In this document: positions 25,745 through 35,066 of the stretch, piece after piece | Layout of the letters: each line of letters starts with the position of its first letter | Numbering within the stretch: the stretch's first letter is position 1 | Origin: Candidatus Dojkabacteria bacterium | GTDB taxonomy: Bacteria; Patescibacteria; Dojkabacteria; SC72; JAFGCJ01 | Assembly: GCA_016932785.1 (NCBI GenBank) | Contig: JAFGCJ010000001.1 | Location: forward strand, 79,113-143,112 | Reading direction: 5' to 3' | Length of the DNA: 64,000 bases | The notes under the pieces: generated by a model | The model's input: the letters and a program-made list of their open reading frames with translations, nothing else | What the model was told of the DNA's origin: nothing | Databases searched by the model: none | Made by a program: the position numbers and the translations under genes

Positions 25745-25798
25745 CCTGATTTTGCCGATGTAACGGGAATTGTGATACACTCTGGAGGAAGTTTATTC

Positions 25799-27511
25799 AT
25801 GAGAAATAATGAAATGTATGAGAAATTATTTAATGAGGGTATTGACCAATTCAAGGGAAAGAAGAGGTTAAACCTTTTTAGAACAATTGAAAATTTTGCC
25901 AAGAATCAATTCAAGAATAACGATATATTTTCTGATGACAGAAATTCTTTCGGTAAAGAAGAAGCTGTGGACAAGATTCTTAGGGTTGCTCTTGATAGTG
26001 ATTGGAAAGGAATTAAAGAGTATACGGATGAGTTCTATAAGTACTATGAAATTGCATCCAGGTATCAGCATTTCGTTGAAGAACTTGTCTGTATTGCATT
26101 GGAAAAACTGGACCACGGTTTTTCTGATTTCGACAAAACCCTGATAATATATTCTGCAAGGATTAGTGAGGCCTATGACAAGTACTATGTTGCTTGGCTT
26201 AAAGCGGTAAGAAACTCAGAGGCTGCAAAGGAGATTGAAAGACGGCTCATTGACCAGGAAGGTTCTCTTAAGAATGAAATTGAGACAAAAAAGCTAGACA
26301 GCAGATATACTATTATCGATTTTGATTACAGTAATGACCTTTGTGACATACCCTACGGGGTATATTTCAAAGATGAGCTGGTGCCTATTTTAGGACTGTT
26401 CGATCAGATGTGTGATCGTTTGGAGAGTGTTCCTGGTATCACTGAACAGCAGGAGCGAGTAATTGTTTATCTTAGACAGTATAGGAAATGCCTTTCTTTA
26501 AAAGATAAATCCTTGCTTGAACCCGAATGGAAGAAATTAGATGAGATTTGGATGGATGTGAAGTATCCCCTTCAGGTTATTCATGATATTGAATATGACT
26601 ATGGCGATCCTCTTCGTGTCAAAGTAATTCCTGCCTATACCATTAGGTTTCTTGATGATAAGTATATTGAAGAAAATCAAAAGATAAAAGAAATCCAGAA
26701 GATGCTGGTGGATTATTTCAAAAAAAGAAAGACCGACATAACCCAAAAGTCAATTAAAGCTTTCGAAAATTCCTGGGCGGCTATGTATTATGTTCCCTTT
26801 CAATCGAGCTCCAGGATTCAGTTTAGATCAGCAGGTCAAAGCATACCGAATCGTACGGAGGTAAAGTTCAAGAAAGGAACCAAGATCTACTTTGATCCTG
26901 TGACAATGGATCAGAGGAAAAAACAGGTTTATGATGCAATGGAGAAAGTTGTCGATAGTTCTCTCATTGACAGATACAAGAAAAAGGTTGATAGCCTAAT
27001 GTTTATGATATATCTTGTCTCTGGACATGAGTTGGGTCACTCTATTTATCACACAGAACTTCTCAAGGGCGTAGTTGATAGTCAGATGATTAGTTTGAGT
27101 GAGGAAACAAGAGCTGATCTATGTGGTTATTCAGTTATGAACATGTATCTGAGATCTGGTAGAAGTAAAGAAAAGGAGATTCAAAGAGCTCTTTTTTCAG
27201 CAGTCGCATTTGATATGAGAAGATTTGTATTCTGGGATAGCGAGGTTATGCTTCCCTACAGAAACAGTGCAGTGAACGTATATAAGACCTGTGAGAAAAC
27301 TGGCTATTTGAATATAATTAATGACAGATTGGTTGTTGATGAATCAAAGACCGAGAAGGTATTGGAGTGCCTGCAGAATCAATTTGAAAGGATTCTCGGT
27401 TATATCGACGCAAAAGACCGTGAAGGATTTGAAAGTGAATATGCTCAGATAACAGAAGAAAGCGAGATCATAGCATGGATGAGAAAGAAGCTGTTTAAGA
27501 GTTCAAAATAG
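25799..27511 (+). CDS. HExxH zinc metallopeptidase, M49-like motifs
   Basis: A 570-residue soluble protein from the ATG at 25799, which has a strong GGAGG ribosome-binding site at 25784-25788; the frame extends to 25730 but without such a site. The zinc motif is HELGH (residues 410-414) and 21 residues later comes EETRAD (435-440), which would supply the third ligand. The pair HExxH plus EExRAD recalls dipeptidyl peptidase III (family M49), which has HExxxH and a longer gap, so this is either a distant relative or a separate gluzincin. No signal peptide, so it is probably cytoplasmic. The N-terminal 380 residues are helical and unrecognised. Confidence 0.7.
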   Translation: MRNNEMYEKLFNEGIDQFKGKKRLNLFRTIENFAKNQFKNNDIFSDDRNSFGKEEAVDKILRVALDSDWKGIKEYTDEFYKYYEIASRYQHFVEELVCIALEKLDHGFSDFDKTLIIYSARISEAYDKYYVAWLKAVRNSEAAKEIERRLIDQEGSLKNEIETKKLDSRYTIIDFDYSNDLCDIPYGVYFKDELVPILGLFDQMCDRLESVPGITEQQERVIVYLRQYRKCLSLKDKSLLEPEWKKLDEIWMDVKYPLQVIHDIEYDYGDPLRVKVIPAYTIRFLDDKYIEENQKIKEIQKMLVDYFKKRKTDITQKSIKAFENSWAAMYYVPFQSSSRIQFRSAGQSIPNRTEVKFKKGTKIYFDPVTMDQRKKQVYDAMEKVVDSSLIDRYKKKVDSLMFMIYLVSGHELGHSIYHTELLKGVVDSQMISLSEETRADLCGYSVMNMYLRSGRSKEKEIQRALFSAVAFDMRRFVFWDSEVMLPYRNSAVNVYKTCEKTGYLNIINDRLVVDESKTEKVLECLQNQFERILGYIDAKDREGFESEYAQITEESEIIAWMRKKLFKSSK

Positions 27512-27517
27512 TTCTAT

Positions 27518-28171
27518 TTAGTGTGTTACCGGTACAAAAACAAATCCTGGGTATGTCTCTTCAATATATTCATCTTCACCTGTCCTCTCTACTCTTCTGA
27601 TGTCTCTTGCCTGAGAAGGAAAAACCATAATTCCGCCAATAGATAATGACTTGATAAGATCGGTGGGGCGCTCTTTGAAAGCGGCACCAGAAATGATTCT
27701 GTCATACAGCTTGTTTTCATCTAGATTCTTGGAAAAATCATGCTTGTATAGATGGATTTTTTTACGAAGATCGGCTGGAAGATTTTCTTCAAGTTTTCTC
27801 TCTCCAAAGTCAGCTATTTGTGGGACTATTTCATATGCATATACTTTTCCACAGCTCTTGTTTGAGGATTTTGGATTTGGGCATGCAATTTTGGCAAGAA
27901 TTGCGGTTTGCCAGCCGGAACCGTAGCCTATTTCGAGTATCTTGTTTCCCGCCCGTGGTTTTAGGAGCTCTATCATAAAGGCGATGGTAAGTGGCTGTGA
28001 GGTCGTTTGACCATGTTGCAATGGTAACGGTGCATTCAATGAGTCGTACGATTTGTGTCTTTCTGGTAGAAATCCAATCCTTGGTGTGTCTTTGAAGGCA
28101 TTGATTATCTCAGGCGTTATGAGATAGCCTTCCTTTATGAGCCTTTGAATAAGTTTTTGATAGTTATCCAT
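27518..28171 (-). CDS. pcm: Protein-L-isoaspartate O-methyltransferase
   Basis: A 217-residue PCMT, which repairs isoaspartyl residues in aged proteins. Family features: PLPLQHGQTTSQPLTIAFMIE near residue 50, motif I ILEIGYGSGWQTAILAKI, and the C-terminal SLSIGGIMVFPSQ. Its ATG overlaps the end of recG by 8 bases, so translation of the two is coupled. It converges with the metallopeptidase gene. Confidence 0.9.
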   Translation of the reverse strand: MDNYQKLIQRLIKEGYLITPEIINAFKDTPRIGFLPERHKSYDSLNAPLPLQHGQTTSQPLTIAFMIELLKPRAGNKILEIGYGSGWQTAILAKIACPNPKSSNKSCGKVYAYEIVPQIADFGERKLEENLPADLRKKIHLYKHDFSKNLDENKLYDRIISGAAFKERPTDLIKSLSIGGIMVFPSQARDIRRVERTGEDEYIEETYPGFVFVPVTH

Positions 28172-30137
28172 TAATTTTTTCTGCTATATTTTGGGCTCTT
28201 TTTATCTGTTTCATGTTGGTGATATCAGCGAATCTTAATTGTAGTATACCCGATTGTTTAATTCCGTACACCTCTCCTGGACCTCTGTTTTTGAGGTCAT
28301 ATTCTGCTACCTTGAAGCCGCTGTTGTTTTTGCAAAAGTATTTTAATCGGTCTATTCTTGTTTTGTCAGTAGCATCTGTAAAAAGGAAACAATACGACTG
28401 TTGATCACCTCGACCTATTCGGCCCCTGAACTGATGGAGCTGAGCGAGCCCGAATCTTTCGGCATTTTCAATTATCATTATTGTCGCGTTTGGAACATCA
28501 ATCCCAACCTCCACTACCGGAGTTGCCACGAGTATATCGAATTTCTTGTCTTTAAATTGGTTTAAAATGGTATTCTTTTCCTCCTCCTTCAGCTGTCCGT
28601 GAACCAGTCCTAGACGTAAATCTGGGAAAACATCTTTACTGAGTCTTTTGTATTCCTCCTTGGCGGCTTTGGCCTCAACCTTTTCAGAGTCTTCTACCAA
28701 AGGACAAATAATAAATGCCTGGTCGTCTTCCTTTTCGATTCTGTCTTTTATCCATTTGTATGAGTCCTGTCGTTTATCCTGAGGTATCAGGTATGTTTTT
28801 ATCGGTTTTCTTCCCTTTGGCATTTCATCAAGAATGGAGACATTTGTTTGTCCGTAAAGGACCAGAGTTAGGCTTCTTGGGATTGGAGTTGCTGTCATTG
28901 TCAAATAGTGGGGTGACCTGTTGCCATTTGTCTGGCCCAGTTTCTCGAGGGTTTCTCTCTGCTCTACTCCGAATCTGTGTTGTTCGTCAATTATTATGAA
29001 TGCAGTGTTGATAGGAAGCTCTTGCTTGTAAATTAACGCATGTGTTCCGATAATTATTTGTGGTGAATTGCCGACCTCACCTTTTGAGTCGGATGTTAAT
29101 AGCTGTATGGGGATAGTAATATCACCATCATTGAGAGTTTTTGAAATGGTCTGGTAGTGCTGCTGAGCCAAGATCGTAGTTGGAGCCATTATTACTGTTG
29201 AAAAGCCTTGGTCGTACGTTGCAACGGCTGCTGCTAATCCAACAATTGTTTTTCCTGATCCGACATCTCCATTAAGAAGGCGATGCATGGGTTTTTCCTC
29301 GTTAAAGTCGTTGAGGATTTCATTGATGGCGTTCTCTTGTGATCCTGTAAGCTCAAATTCTAGAGAATCAAGTAATTTCCTTACAAGAAGAGAATTGATG
29401 TCGGATTTTATCTTTATTGCGTCGTATTTGTTCTTTTTTTCGAAGAACTTCTGTGCTTGTATTTGGATATTAATGAGCTCGTTTAATCCGAGCCTTTCCT
29501 GAGCGTCTTTTATGTCTTTTTCTGATTCAGGGAAATGTATCTTCTCTATTGCAGATGAAAGAGGAATAACCTTTTCCTTTTTTTGTATCTGAAATGGTAT
29601 AAAGTCTTCCACAATGTCTGGAATATGATTTTGTAGAGGTTTTATCCTTGCTCTTAGCCATTTTGATGACACCCCGTATGTCTCTGGATAAATTGGGGTA
29701 AGTTTTCCCAGATGAGTAGTTTCGTCTGAGGCCTTTTCGTATTGTGGATTCGAAAGATTTCTTCCCCATTTGGTGCTGAGTTTCCCATTAAAAAGAAATG
29801 TTTCACCTCTCTTGAGGGTTTTGGTTAGAAACGGCTGATTGAACCAGACTGCTGTAATTCTGCCGGAGTGATCAGATAAGGTCGCCTTGGTAAGCCATTT
29901 TCTTGAGCGAGTTCGAGAGTTGGTTATACTTTCGATTGTGGCCATAATTGTCCCCTCGCCTTTCACTATTAGCTCGGTGATTGAAATAATATCGCTTGTG
30001 TCAGAATATCGGAATGGGAAATGATGGAGAAGATCATGTAGGGTTTCTATTCCGAGACGTCTAAGTTTTTCCTCATATCTAGGGCCGACTAAAGGGAGAT
30101 TTGTAACTGGGTCTGTACCTGAATAAGAAATACTCAT
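28164..30137 (-). CDS. recG: ATP-dependent DNA helicase RecG
   Basis: A 657-residue RecG, the helicase that reverses stalled replication forks. It shows the N-terminal wedge (OB) domain with LHDLLHHFPFRYSDTS, helicase motif I LLNGDVGSGKTIVGLAA, the DExH box IIIDEQHRFGVEQRE, motif III TMTATPIPRSL and motif VI QFRGRIGRGDQQSYC. Length is near normal, with a slightly short N-terminus. It is followed by pcm (overlapping) and preceded by a 37-residue membrane peptide gene and tyrS. Confidence 0.95.
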   Translation of the reverse strand: MSISYSGTDPVTNLPLVGPRYEEKLRRLGIETLHDLLHHFPFRYSDTSDIISITELIVKGEGTIMATIESITNSRTRSRKWLTKATLSDHSGRITAVWFNQPFLTKTLKRGETFLFNGKLSTKWGRNLSNPQYEKASDETTHLGKLTPIYPETYGVSSKWLRARIKPLQNHIPDIVEDFIPFQIQKKEKVIPLSSAIEKIHFPESEKDIKDAQERLGLNELINIQIQAQKFFEKKNKYDAIKIKSDINSLLVRKLLDSLEFELTGSQENAINEILNDFNEEKPMHRLLNGDVGSGKTIVGLAAAVATYDQGFSTVIMAPTTILAQQHYQTISKTLNDGDITIPIQLLTSDSKGEVGNSPQIIIGTHALIYKQELPINTAFIIIDEQHRFGVEQRETLEKLGQTNGNRSPHYLTMTATPIPRSLTLVLYGQTNVSILDEMPKGRKPIKTYLIPQDKRQDSYKWIKDRIEKEDDQAFIICPLVEDSEKVEAKAAKEEYKRLSKDVFPDLRLGLVHGQLKEEEKNTILNQFKDKKFDILVATPVVEVGIDVPNATIMIIENAERFGLAQLHQFRGRIGRGDQQSYCFLFTDATDKTRIDRLKYFCKNNSGFKVAEYDLKNRGPGEVYGIKQSGILQLRFADITNMKQIKRAQNIAEKING

Positions 30138-30175
30138 TGAGAGTAATTATATCGCAAATGTGTTATTCAGGGGAT

Positions 30176-30289
30176 TTAGAAAATCTCGAGAATAGGCACA
30201 AGTACTATTCCTCCAATTATTACAATGGCAAGAATGTATGTGAATATTTTGAGTAGAACATGTCTCTTCAGAATTGTTGGTTTTTTCAT
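30176..30289 (-). CDS. 37-residue single-span membrane peptide coupled to tyrS
   Basis: A small ORF (MKKPTILKRHVLLKIF at the start) encodes a basic head and one hydrophobic helix (YILAIVIIGGIVLVPIL). Its ATG shares bases with the TGA of tyrS (ATGA, 30289-30286), the pattern used elsewhere in the window for coupled genes. It is too short for routine gene callers. The topology is clear, the function unknown; the coupling and the non-random hydrophobic helix are why I call it. Confidence 0.5.
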   Translation of the reverse strand: MKKPTILKRHVLLKIFTYILAIVIIGGIVLVPILEIF

Positions 30290-32256
30290 TGTTTTATTGA
30301 TTGTATTTTAGTTATCTTTTTTCCTGCTCTAAGGATGAGACCATCTTTTGGAATTGATATTATGGCTATTTTGTCGGAGATTTTTTTGTCGTCTACAGTT
30401 ACGGCTCCCTGCTCTATAAGTCTTTTTGCCTGACTGTTGCTGTCGGTGAAATGTGTGTGTATTGTAAGAAGATCTATGATGGAACATTTTTTTTGATCTA
30501 CAGTGGTGACAGGAATGTCTGATGATGTGGTTTCACCCTGTTTCTGAAATACCTTCTCGAAGTACTCCTGAGCCTTTTTAGCCACAGCTTCTCCTTTGTG
30601 TTCGGTTGTGATTTCTAGGGCAAGCTGTTTCTTTAGGTCCATCGGATTTACTTTGTCGTTTTTCATGTCAGTTTTCATCTTTTCTATCTTCTCTATGGGT
30701 ACATCAGTCAATATTTCAAAGGCTGGGCAAATCAACTCGTCGGTGAATGCCATGACTTTTCCGTACATGTCCTCTGGGGAGTCATCTAGAGTTATCATGT
30801 TACCTCCGGTCTTACTCATCTTCTTTCCTGAAGAATCCGTAAGAAGTTTGTTTGGAAGGACAACTTTCTCTTTGTTTAGATGCTTAAGTACAAGATCCCG
30901 TCCGCAAATCATATTGAAAACTTGGTCGTTACCTCCGACTTCGACGTCAATATTCATTCGAACTGAGTCGTAGCCCTGCATTAGAGGGTACATAAATTCA
31001 TGAATAAATATTGGTCGATCCTCATTAATACGCTTCTGAAACATATCCCGTTTTATCATTTGCTGTACTGTGAATTCTGAAGCAAGCTCGATAACATCCT
31101 GAAAATTCATTTTGTCAAGCCACTGTGAGTTGTACATTATTTCTACCGGATTTTTCTTGTTTTTGAAGTCGAGTATCCTACTAGCCTGCTTTTGGTAGAG
31201 CTTGAGATTCTTTTTCACTTGCTCTTTAGTTAATTTTTGTCTGGCCGCCGATTTATCTGTGGGGTCTCCGATCCGAGCGGTAAAATCTCCAATTAGGAAT
31301 ATGACTCTATGGCCAAGTTGCTGGAAATACTTGAGTTTTCTCATTCCAGCGGTATGACCGATGTGAAGTGTAGGAGCTGTCGGATCAAACCCCTGGTAAA
31401 CATTTAGCCTTCTTCCGCTATTGAGCATTTTCTCGAGCATTTCTGCTGATGGGACTATCGTCTCTACAGCTCTTGTTGTTATCTCTTTTATAATCTGTGA
31501 GTCCTTTTTGATAGGATAAGTCTTAACTTTGATTGAGGCTGTTCGCTTGAGTTCCGGCAAATTATCTAAATCCAGGCTGGGTTTGGTCGAGTCTGCAATC
31601 GAAAATGTAAATTGGGGGTTTTTGGTGCCAAGGAATTTACTTATGAGGGATTTAATTTCGATGGCAATTTTCTTTATTTCTTTATCAGATTTATTACCGG
31701 TGTTGTCTATTGGAATAAAAATATTCTTTGTCTCTTCTGTTGTTTTACTTGTGTTGCTTTGGCGCCATACCCACTTTCTCGTAAGAATATGCTTCTCATC
31801 GGCGTATACTATTTCGTCCTCGGGTACTTTGATCTCGTTGTTGGAATTCATTTCTATAAACTTCAATTCGTTGAGGTTGGGTCCTACTGTTATATTGCCT
31901 GATATTTTGTCTAGATCATGTCCTCCTAGTGGAACAAGATATTTTAGAGAAACTGCGTTGTAAATATTGACTAAGGGATTTATGCTAGGGATCTCTTGTC
32001 TTTCGCGTACTCTTTTTAGAAGCGCAATGTGGGAGGGTGTTTCGTTATCTGGGTTGAGTCCTACCTTTTGAAAGGCCAAAACCCATTCACTATTTTCTTT
32101 TTTGCTGTTTTTTTCTCGGGCGCTTTGTTCGATTTGATTCCACAATATTTGATAAGTGTTATCTAGGGCCTTTGTATTGTCGATATTTCTTACTACTAAA
32201 CAGCCTACGCTGGCCTTAGGGAATTTCTGGAGAATTTGTTTTGACAGGTTGAACAC
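30286..32256 (-). CDS. tyrS: Tyrosyl-tRNA synthetase fused to an N-terminal PheT-like B3/B4 domain
   Basis: A 656-residue fusion. Residues 1-235 look like a complete free-standing B3/B4 protein (COG3382 type): start with KFPKASVGCLVVRNIDN, the helix pair with LLKRVRERQEIP, then NIYNAVSLKYLVPLGGHDLD, and EETKNIFIPID. Residues from about 265 on are a TyrRS: HIGH at 298-301, KMSKT from 479, and a C-terminal S4 RNA-binding domain (about 590-650). B3/B4 is the editing domain of PheRS beta, which clears Tyr-tRNA(Phe). Normal TyrRS is about 400-420 residues. The start is GTG at 32256; its distance to the B3/B4 core matches free-standing homologues, so the N-terminus is complete. Confidence 0.9.
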   Translation of the reverse strand: MFNLSKQILQKFPKASVGCLVVRNIDNTKALDNTYQILWNQIEQSAREKNSKKENSEWVLAFQKVGLNPDNETPSHIALLKRVRERQEIPSINPLVNIYNAVSLKYLVPLGGHDLDKISGNITVGPNLNELKFIEMNSNNEIKVPEDEIVYADEKHILTRKWVWRQSNTSKTTEETKNIFIPIDNTGNKSDKEIKKIAIEIKSLISKFLGTKNPQFTFSIADSTKPSLDLDNLPELKRTASIKVKTYPIKKDSQIIKEITTRAVETIVPSAEMLEKMLNSGRRLNVYQGFDPTAPTLHIGHTAGMRKLKYFQQLGHRVIFLIGDFTARIGDPTDKSAARQKLTKEQVKKNLKLYQKQASRILDFKNKKNPVEIMYNSQWLDKMNFQDVIELASEFTVQQMIKRDMFQKRINEDRPIFIHEFMYPLMQGYDSVRMNIDVEVGGNDQVFNMICGRDLVLKHLNKEKVVLPNKLLTDSSGKKMSKTGGNMITLDDSPEDMYGKVMAFTDELICPAFEILTDVPIEKIEKMKTDMKNDKVNPMDLKKQLALEITTEHKGEAVAKKAQEYFEKVFQKQGETTSSDIPVTTVDQKKCSIIDLLTIHTHFTDSNSQAKRLIEQGAVTVDDKKISDKIAIISIPKDGLILRAGKKITKIQSIKQ

Positions 32257-32327
32257 CTTGGGACTGGATTAATATTAGTGTAATGAGATTCTATATGATT
32301 TAGACACCCAGAAAAAGACCTATAAGG

Positions 32328-32924
32328 TTAAGTCCCTGGGACTGGAACCACAAAACGCCATTTTTTGTCTGCAAATTCTTCAGCGTAATCAATTCCAACT
32401 CTTGGGGTTGCAACTATCTGTGAAGAGAGGTCAATTCCCTCCTCTATCCAAAGTACTTCGCTGTTAAGGGGCAATCCATACATTGATTTATCAATCGCCA
32501 AAGCTTGAGTGAGTCTACCTGGACCATCAGAAATTACTTTTTTTGTAGAATTATAGTTACCGAATCTTCGTTCTTTCATTGTTTCGATACCAGTTTCGGG
32601 CTTAATGGCTCGGATCAGGATGCATTCAGGTTTATCTTTTTTTCCGGTTGTTACATTGAAAAGCGTATAAAGTCCATAAATAAGGTAAGCGTAAGCTCTA
32701 CCTCCACTTTTAAATAAAATTTCTGTTCTCTTTGTTCTTCTTCCATCTATGGCATGGGATGCTTTATCAAGAGGGCCGATATAGGCCTCTGTCTCTACAA
32801 TAGTGCCACCTGTTATTTTGCCATTAATACATGTAAAAAGTCGCCTTCCAATAAGATCTTTAGCAAGAGTAAGTGTGTCATTTTGTTGGTAGTAGCTGAG
32901 TGGTATGATCTGAGTGCTTGGCAC
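32328..32924 (-). CDS. mpg: 3-methyladenine DNA glycosylase (AAG/MPG family)
   Basis: A 198-residue AAG-type glycosylase that removes alkylated purines. Motifs are LAKDLIGRRLF at the N-terminus, GGTIVETEAYIGPLDKASHA with the catalytic Glu, GGRAYAYLIYGLYTLFNVTT, and the C-terminal TPRVGIDYA. The start is GTG at 32924 with TATATAAT immediately upstream, so the message may be very short-leadered; an exact start cannot be fixed. Confidence 0.92.
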   Translation of the reverse strand: MPSTQIIPLSYYQQNDTLTLAKDLIGRRLFTCINGKITGGTIVETEAYIGPLDKASHAIDGRRTKRTEILFKSGGRAYAYLIYGLYTLFNVTTGKKDKPECILIRAIKPETGIETMKERRFGNYNSTKKVISDGPGRLTQALAIDKSMYGLPLNSEVLWIEEGIDLSSQIVATPRVGIDYAEEFADKKWRFVVPVPGT

Positions 32925-33001
32925 TGAATTATATAGGTCTAAAATTTGGATATAAAAATTGTTATTCTGTTGTAAGGCCGGCCTTTTACCAGTCCTAAGG
33001 C

Positions 33002-34252
33002 CTAAAACCCTGTCTCTATCTCGAGTAACCGGTTGTACTTTGCCAACCTCTCTCCTCTATCCGGTCCCCCGAATTTCGTTTGCCACGATGAGCATCCCAT
33101 TACTAAGTCTGCAATCAGGTCGTCGTTTGTTTCGCCGCCTCTGTGTGAGATCATGGTTGTAAAGTCGGCAGAATGTGCTAGATCAATTGCTCGAAGAGTT
33201 TCTGTTATCGAGCCAATTTGGTTGATTTTTATTAATACCGAATTAACTGCTTTGAGATCTATGGCTTTTTGAATTCTTTTGGTGTTTGTGGTAAGTAGAT
33301 CGTCTCCGACAATTTGGTATTTGTGGCCTACTCTTTCAACGAGTTTGGTCCAGCTTTCCCAGTCTTCTTCAGCGAGGGTGTCCTCAATGGAAAATACCGG
33401 ATATTTTGAGAGCCACTCTATCTGGAGGTCAAGCCACTCGTCAGAAGTAAGTACTTTGTTCTCTCGGCGTAGGTTGTATTTTCCGTCTTGATAAAATTCT
33501 GAGGCTGCGGCATCAATTCCAAGAAGTATTTCTTCTCCTGGTTTATATCCTGCTTGTTCGATTCCCAGGAGCATTATTTCGAAGGCTTCGGTGTTGGATT
33601 TTATCTCGCTGGGGGCATATGCTCCTTCAAATCCAACTGTAACGTCGTAGTTTTTTTTGTCTAGTACATCATGCGTTGCTTTGAAAATTTCGGCTCCCGA
33701 TCTCAGGCTTTCTGCTACTGAGTCGAATAAGTCTATTCTTGGGATGATCATATATTCCTGAAAGTCCGTGGCCCAGTCGCCGTGTTTGCCGCCTTCCATT
33801 AGGAGTATTGAGAGTTGCGGAGTTTCAATACTTGTGGAACCTGTTATTTCTTTGAAATATTCAAATAGTTCGAGGCCTTTGGACTTGGCGGTTGCTTTGC
33901 AGAATGCCATAGATGCTGCGAGAATAGCGTTTCCTCCGAGGTTCGATTTGTATTCTGTTCCGTCCAGCTCGATAAGTTTTTCGTCGAATTCTTCCTGGGA
34001 GGAGAATTCTTGTCCTACGACAGCGTCGGCAATTGTTGTCCTCAAATTTGTTACTGCTCTGGACACTCCCTTTCCGAAATATCGATTAGGTTCATTATCT
34101 CTTAACTCGTGTGCTTCAGTGGATCCTGTTGATGCTCCTGAGGGTACTGCACCCGTTCCAGATGAACCATCCTCAAGTGTGATTTTAGCCTGAAGTGTTG
34201 GTACTCCACGGGAGTCCAGGATTTCAAGAGCTTTTACTGATTTGATCTTCAT
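33002..34252 (-). CDS. eno: Enolase
   Basis: A 416-residue enolase converting 2-phosphoglycerate to phosphoenolpyruvate. The first loop is GAVPSGASTGSTEAHELRD, Mg ligands sit in GIDAAASEFY, SIEDTLAEEDWE and VGDDLLTTN, and the catalytic Lys is in LIKINQIGS. The usual SHRSGET loop reads SHRGGETND, so Ser is replaced by Gly; this Ser normally contacts the substrate phosphate. Otherwise typical, slightly shorter than the 430-residue average. It has its own promoter. Confidence 0.95.
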   Translation of the reverse strand: MKIKSVKALEILDSRGVPTLQAKITLEDGSSGTGAVPSGASTGSTEAHELRDNEPNRYFGKGVSRAVTNLRTTIADAVVGQEFSSQEEFDEKLIELDGTEYKSNLGGNAILAASMAFCKATAKSKGLELFEYFKEITGSTSIETPQLSILLMEGGKHGDWATDFQEYMIIPRIDLFDSVAESLRSGAEIFKATHDVLDKKNYDVTVGFEGAYAPSEIKSNTEAFEIMLLGIEQAGYKPGEEILLGIDAAASEFYQDGKYNLRRENKVLTSDEWLDLQIEWLSKYPVFSIEDTLAEEDWESWTKLVERVGHKYQIVGDDLLTTNTKRIQKAIDLKAVNSVLIKINQIGSITETLRAIDLAHSADFTTMISHRGGETNDDLIADLVMGCSSWQTKFGGPDRGERLAKYNRLLEIETGF

Positions 34253-34289
34253 CTAGACAGGTTTAATGAAACTTTAATAAGTACAGTAT

Positions 34290-34319
34290 AGCATAACAGT
34301 ATGTTAGAAAAATTGTCAT
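34290..34319 (-). promoter_or_regulatory. Promoter of eno
   Basis: On the minus strand: -35 ATGACA (34319-34314), 18-base spacer, -10 TATGCT (34295-34290). A second -10-like TATACT overlaps just downstream. Transcription would start about 30 bases before the ATG at 34252. Confidence 0.5.
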
Positions 34320-34408
34320 GAATATAACCCGAAATTGTGATACTATACCCCATAGTGCCCCAACTACATTCTGTTTATTGATAGTAAATTCGTTTTAGGG
34401 TTTTACAA

Positions 34409-34987
34409 ATGGGACAAACAGCAGTTGATTGTCAGACCGGGTTCAGATACTCGACATCGCCGCCATCAGACGAGGCCGTTGTAACTGATCGGCCTTTTGA
34501 TTTTCTATGGGATCCGAGATCTATTGATCATATATATCGAGTGCCGGATAGTGATTTATGTCCGGGAGTGACCTATGTTCTTTTGGATGGGGAAGAGTGT
34601 TCTCCGGCCAGTAGAGGTGATCGGTGTGGTATTCTTCCAATGGTTGTCTTAGGTAGAGATAGTGATTTAGATACCAGAAATGTATTTGCAATGTCTCTTG
34701 CAGATATTGGCTTTCGGGGTGTTCAGTATTCTGCTTTTACGGTTTGGGGAGTCGGTGTTCCTTCTTTTGGGCAGAATTTGCATTGGGGAAGGATTGGTGC
34801 GCAGTATAGTTTCCTTATGGATTGCAGGAGTTATGCTGGAGACGGTTTGGTAACTATGGAACTTGATCTTCTTAATTTTGCGACTAGTTGGACTTCTCGT
34901 ATACAGGAGCTTATTGCTGGTCAGAATCTTATGAATACAGTAATACCTCCGAATGATAGTCGTGCGTATATTTCTCCTGATGATTAG
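34409..34987 (+). CDS. Protein of unknown function
   Basis: A 192-residue soluble protein with no signal peptide or membrane helix. It contains five cysteines and motifs such as HIYRVPDSDLCPGVTYVLLDG and CGILPMVVLGRDSDLDTRN. Codon use and composition match its neighbours, which supports a real gene. It stands alone between eno (divergent) and rarA (same strand, separate promoter). No family recognised. Confidence 0.6.
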   Translation: MGQTAVDCQTGFRYSTSPPSDEAVVTDRPFDFLWDPRSIDHIYRVPDSDLCPGVTYVLLDGEECSPASRGDRCGILPMVVLGRDSDLDTRNVFAMSLADIGFRGVQYSAFTVWGVGVPSFGQNLHWGRIGAQYSFLMDCRSYAGDGLVTMELDLLNFATSWTSRIQELIAGQNLMNTVIPPNDSRAYISPDD

Positions 34988-35029
34988 GCGTCTGTTACTG
35001 TTCCGGCAGAGATTGTAGCCTAGAAATTC

Positions 35030-35058
35030 TTGCTTCGGGTTTTATTCGGTGGTAGAAT
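35030..35058 (+). promoter_or_regulatory. Leaderless promoter of rarA
   Basis: A -35 TTGCTT (35030-35035), 17-base spacer and -10 TAGAAT (35053-35058). The ATG of rarA starts 8 bases after the -10 box, so transcription would begin at the start codon itself. Confidence 0.55.
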
Positions 35059-35066
35059 GAGTATTT

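Noticed and set aside
25771..25780. TGTGATACAC as an extended -10 promoter of the metallopeptidase gene
   Set aside because: Transcription would then begin inside or after the strong GGAGG ribosome-binding site at 25784, which would be lost from the mRNA.
32331..32343. Palindrome AGTCCCtGGGACT at the end of mpg as a terminator
   Set aside because: The stem is only 6 bp with a one-base loop, overlaps the coding end and has no U-tract.
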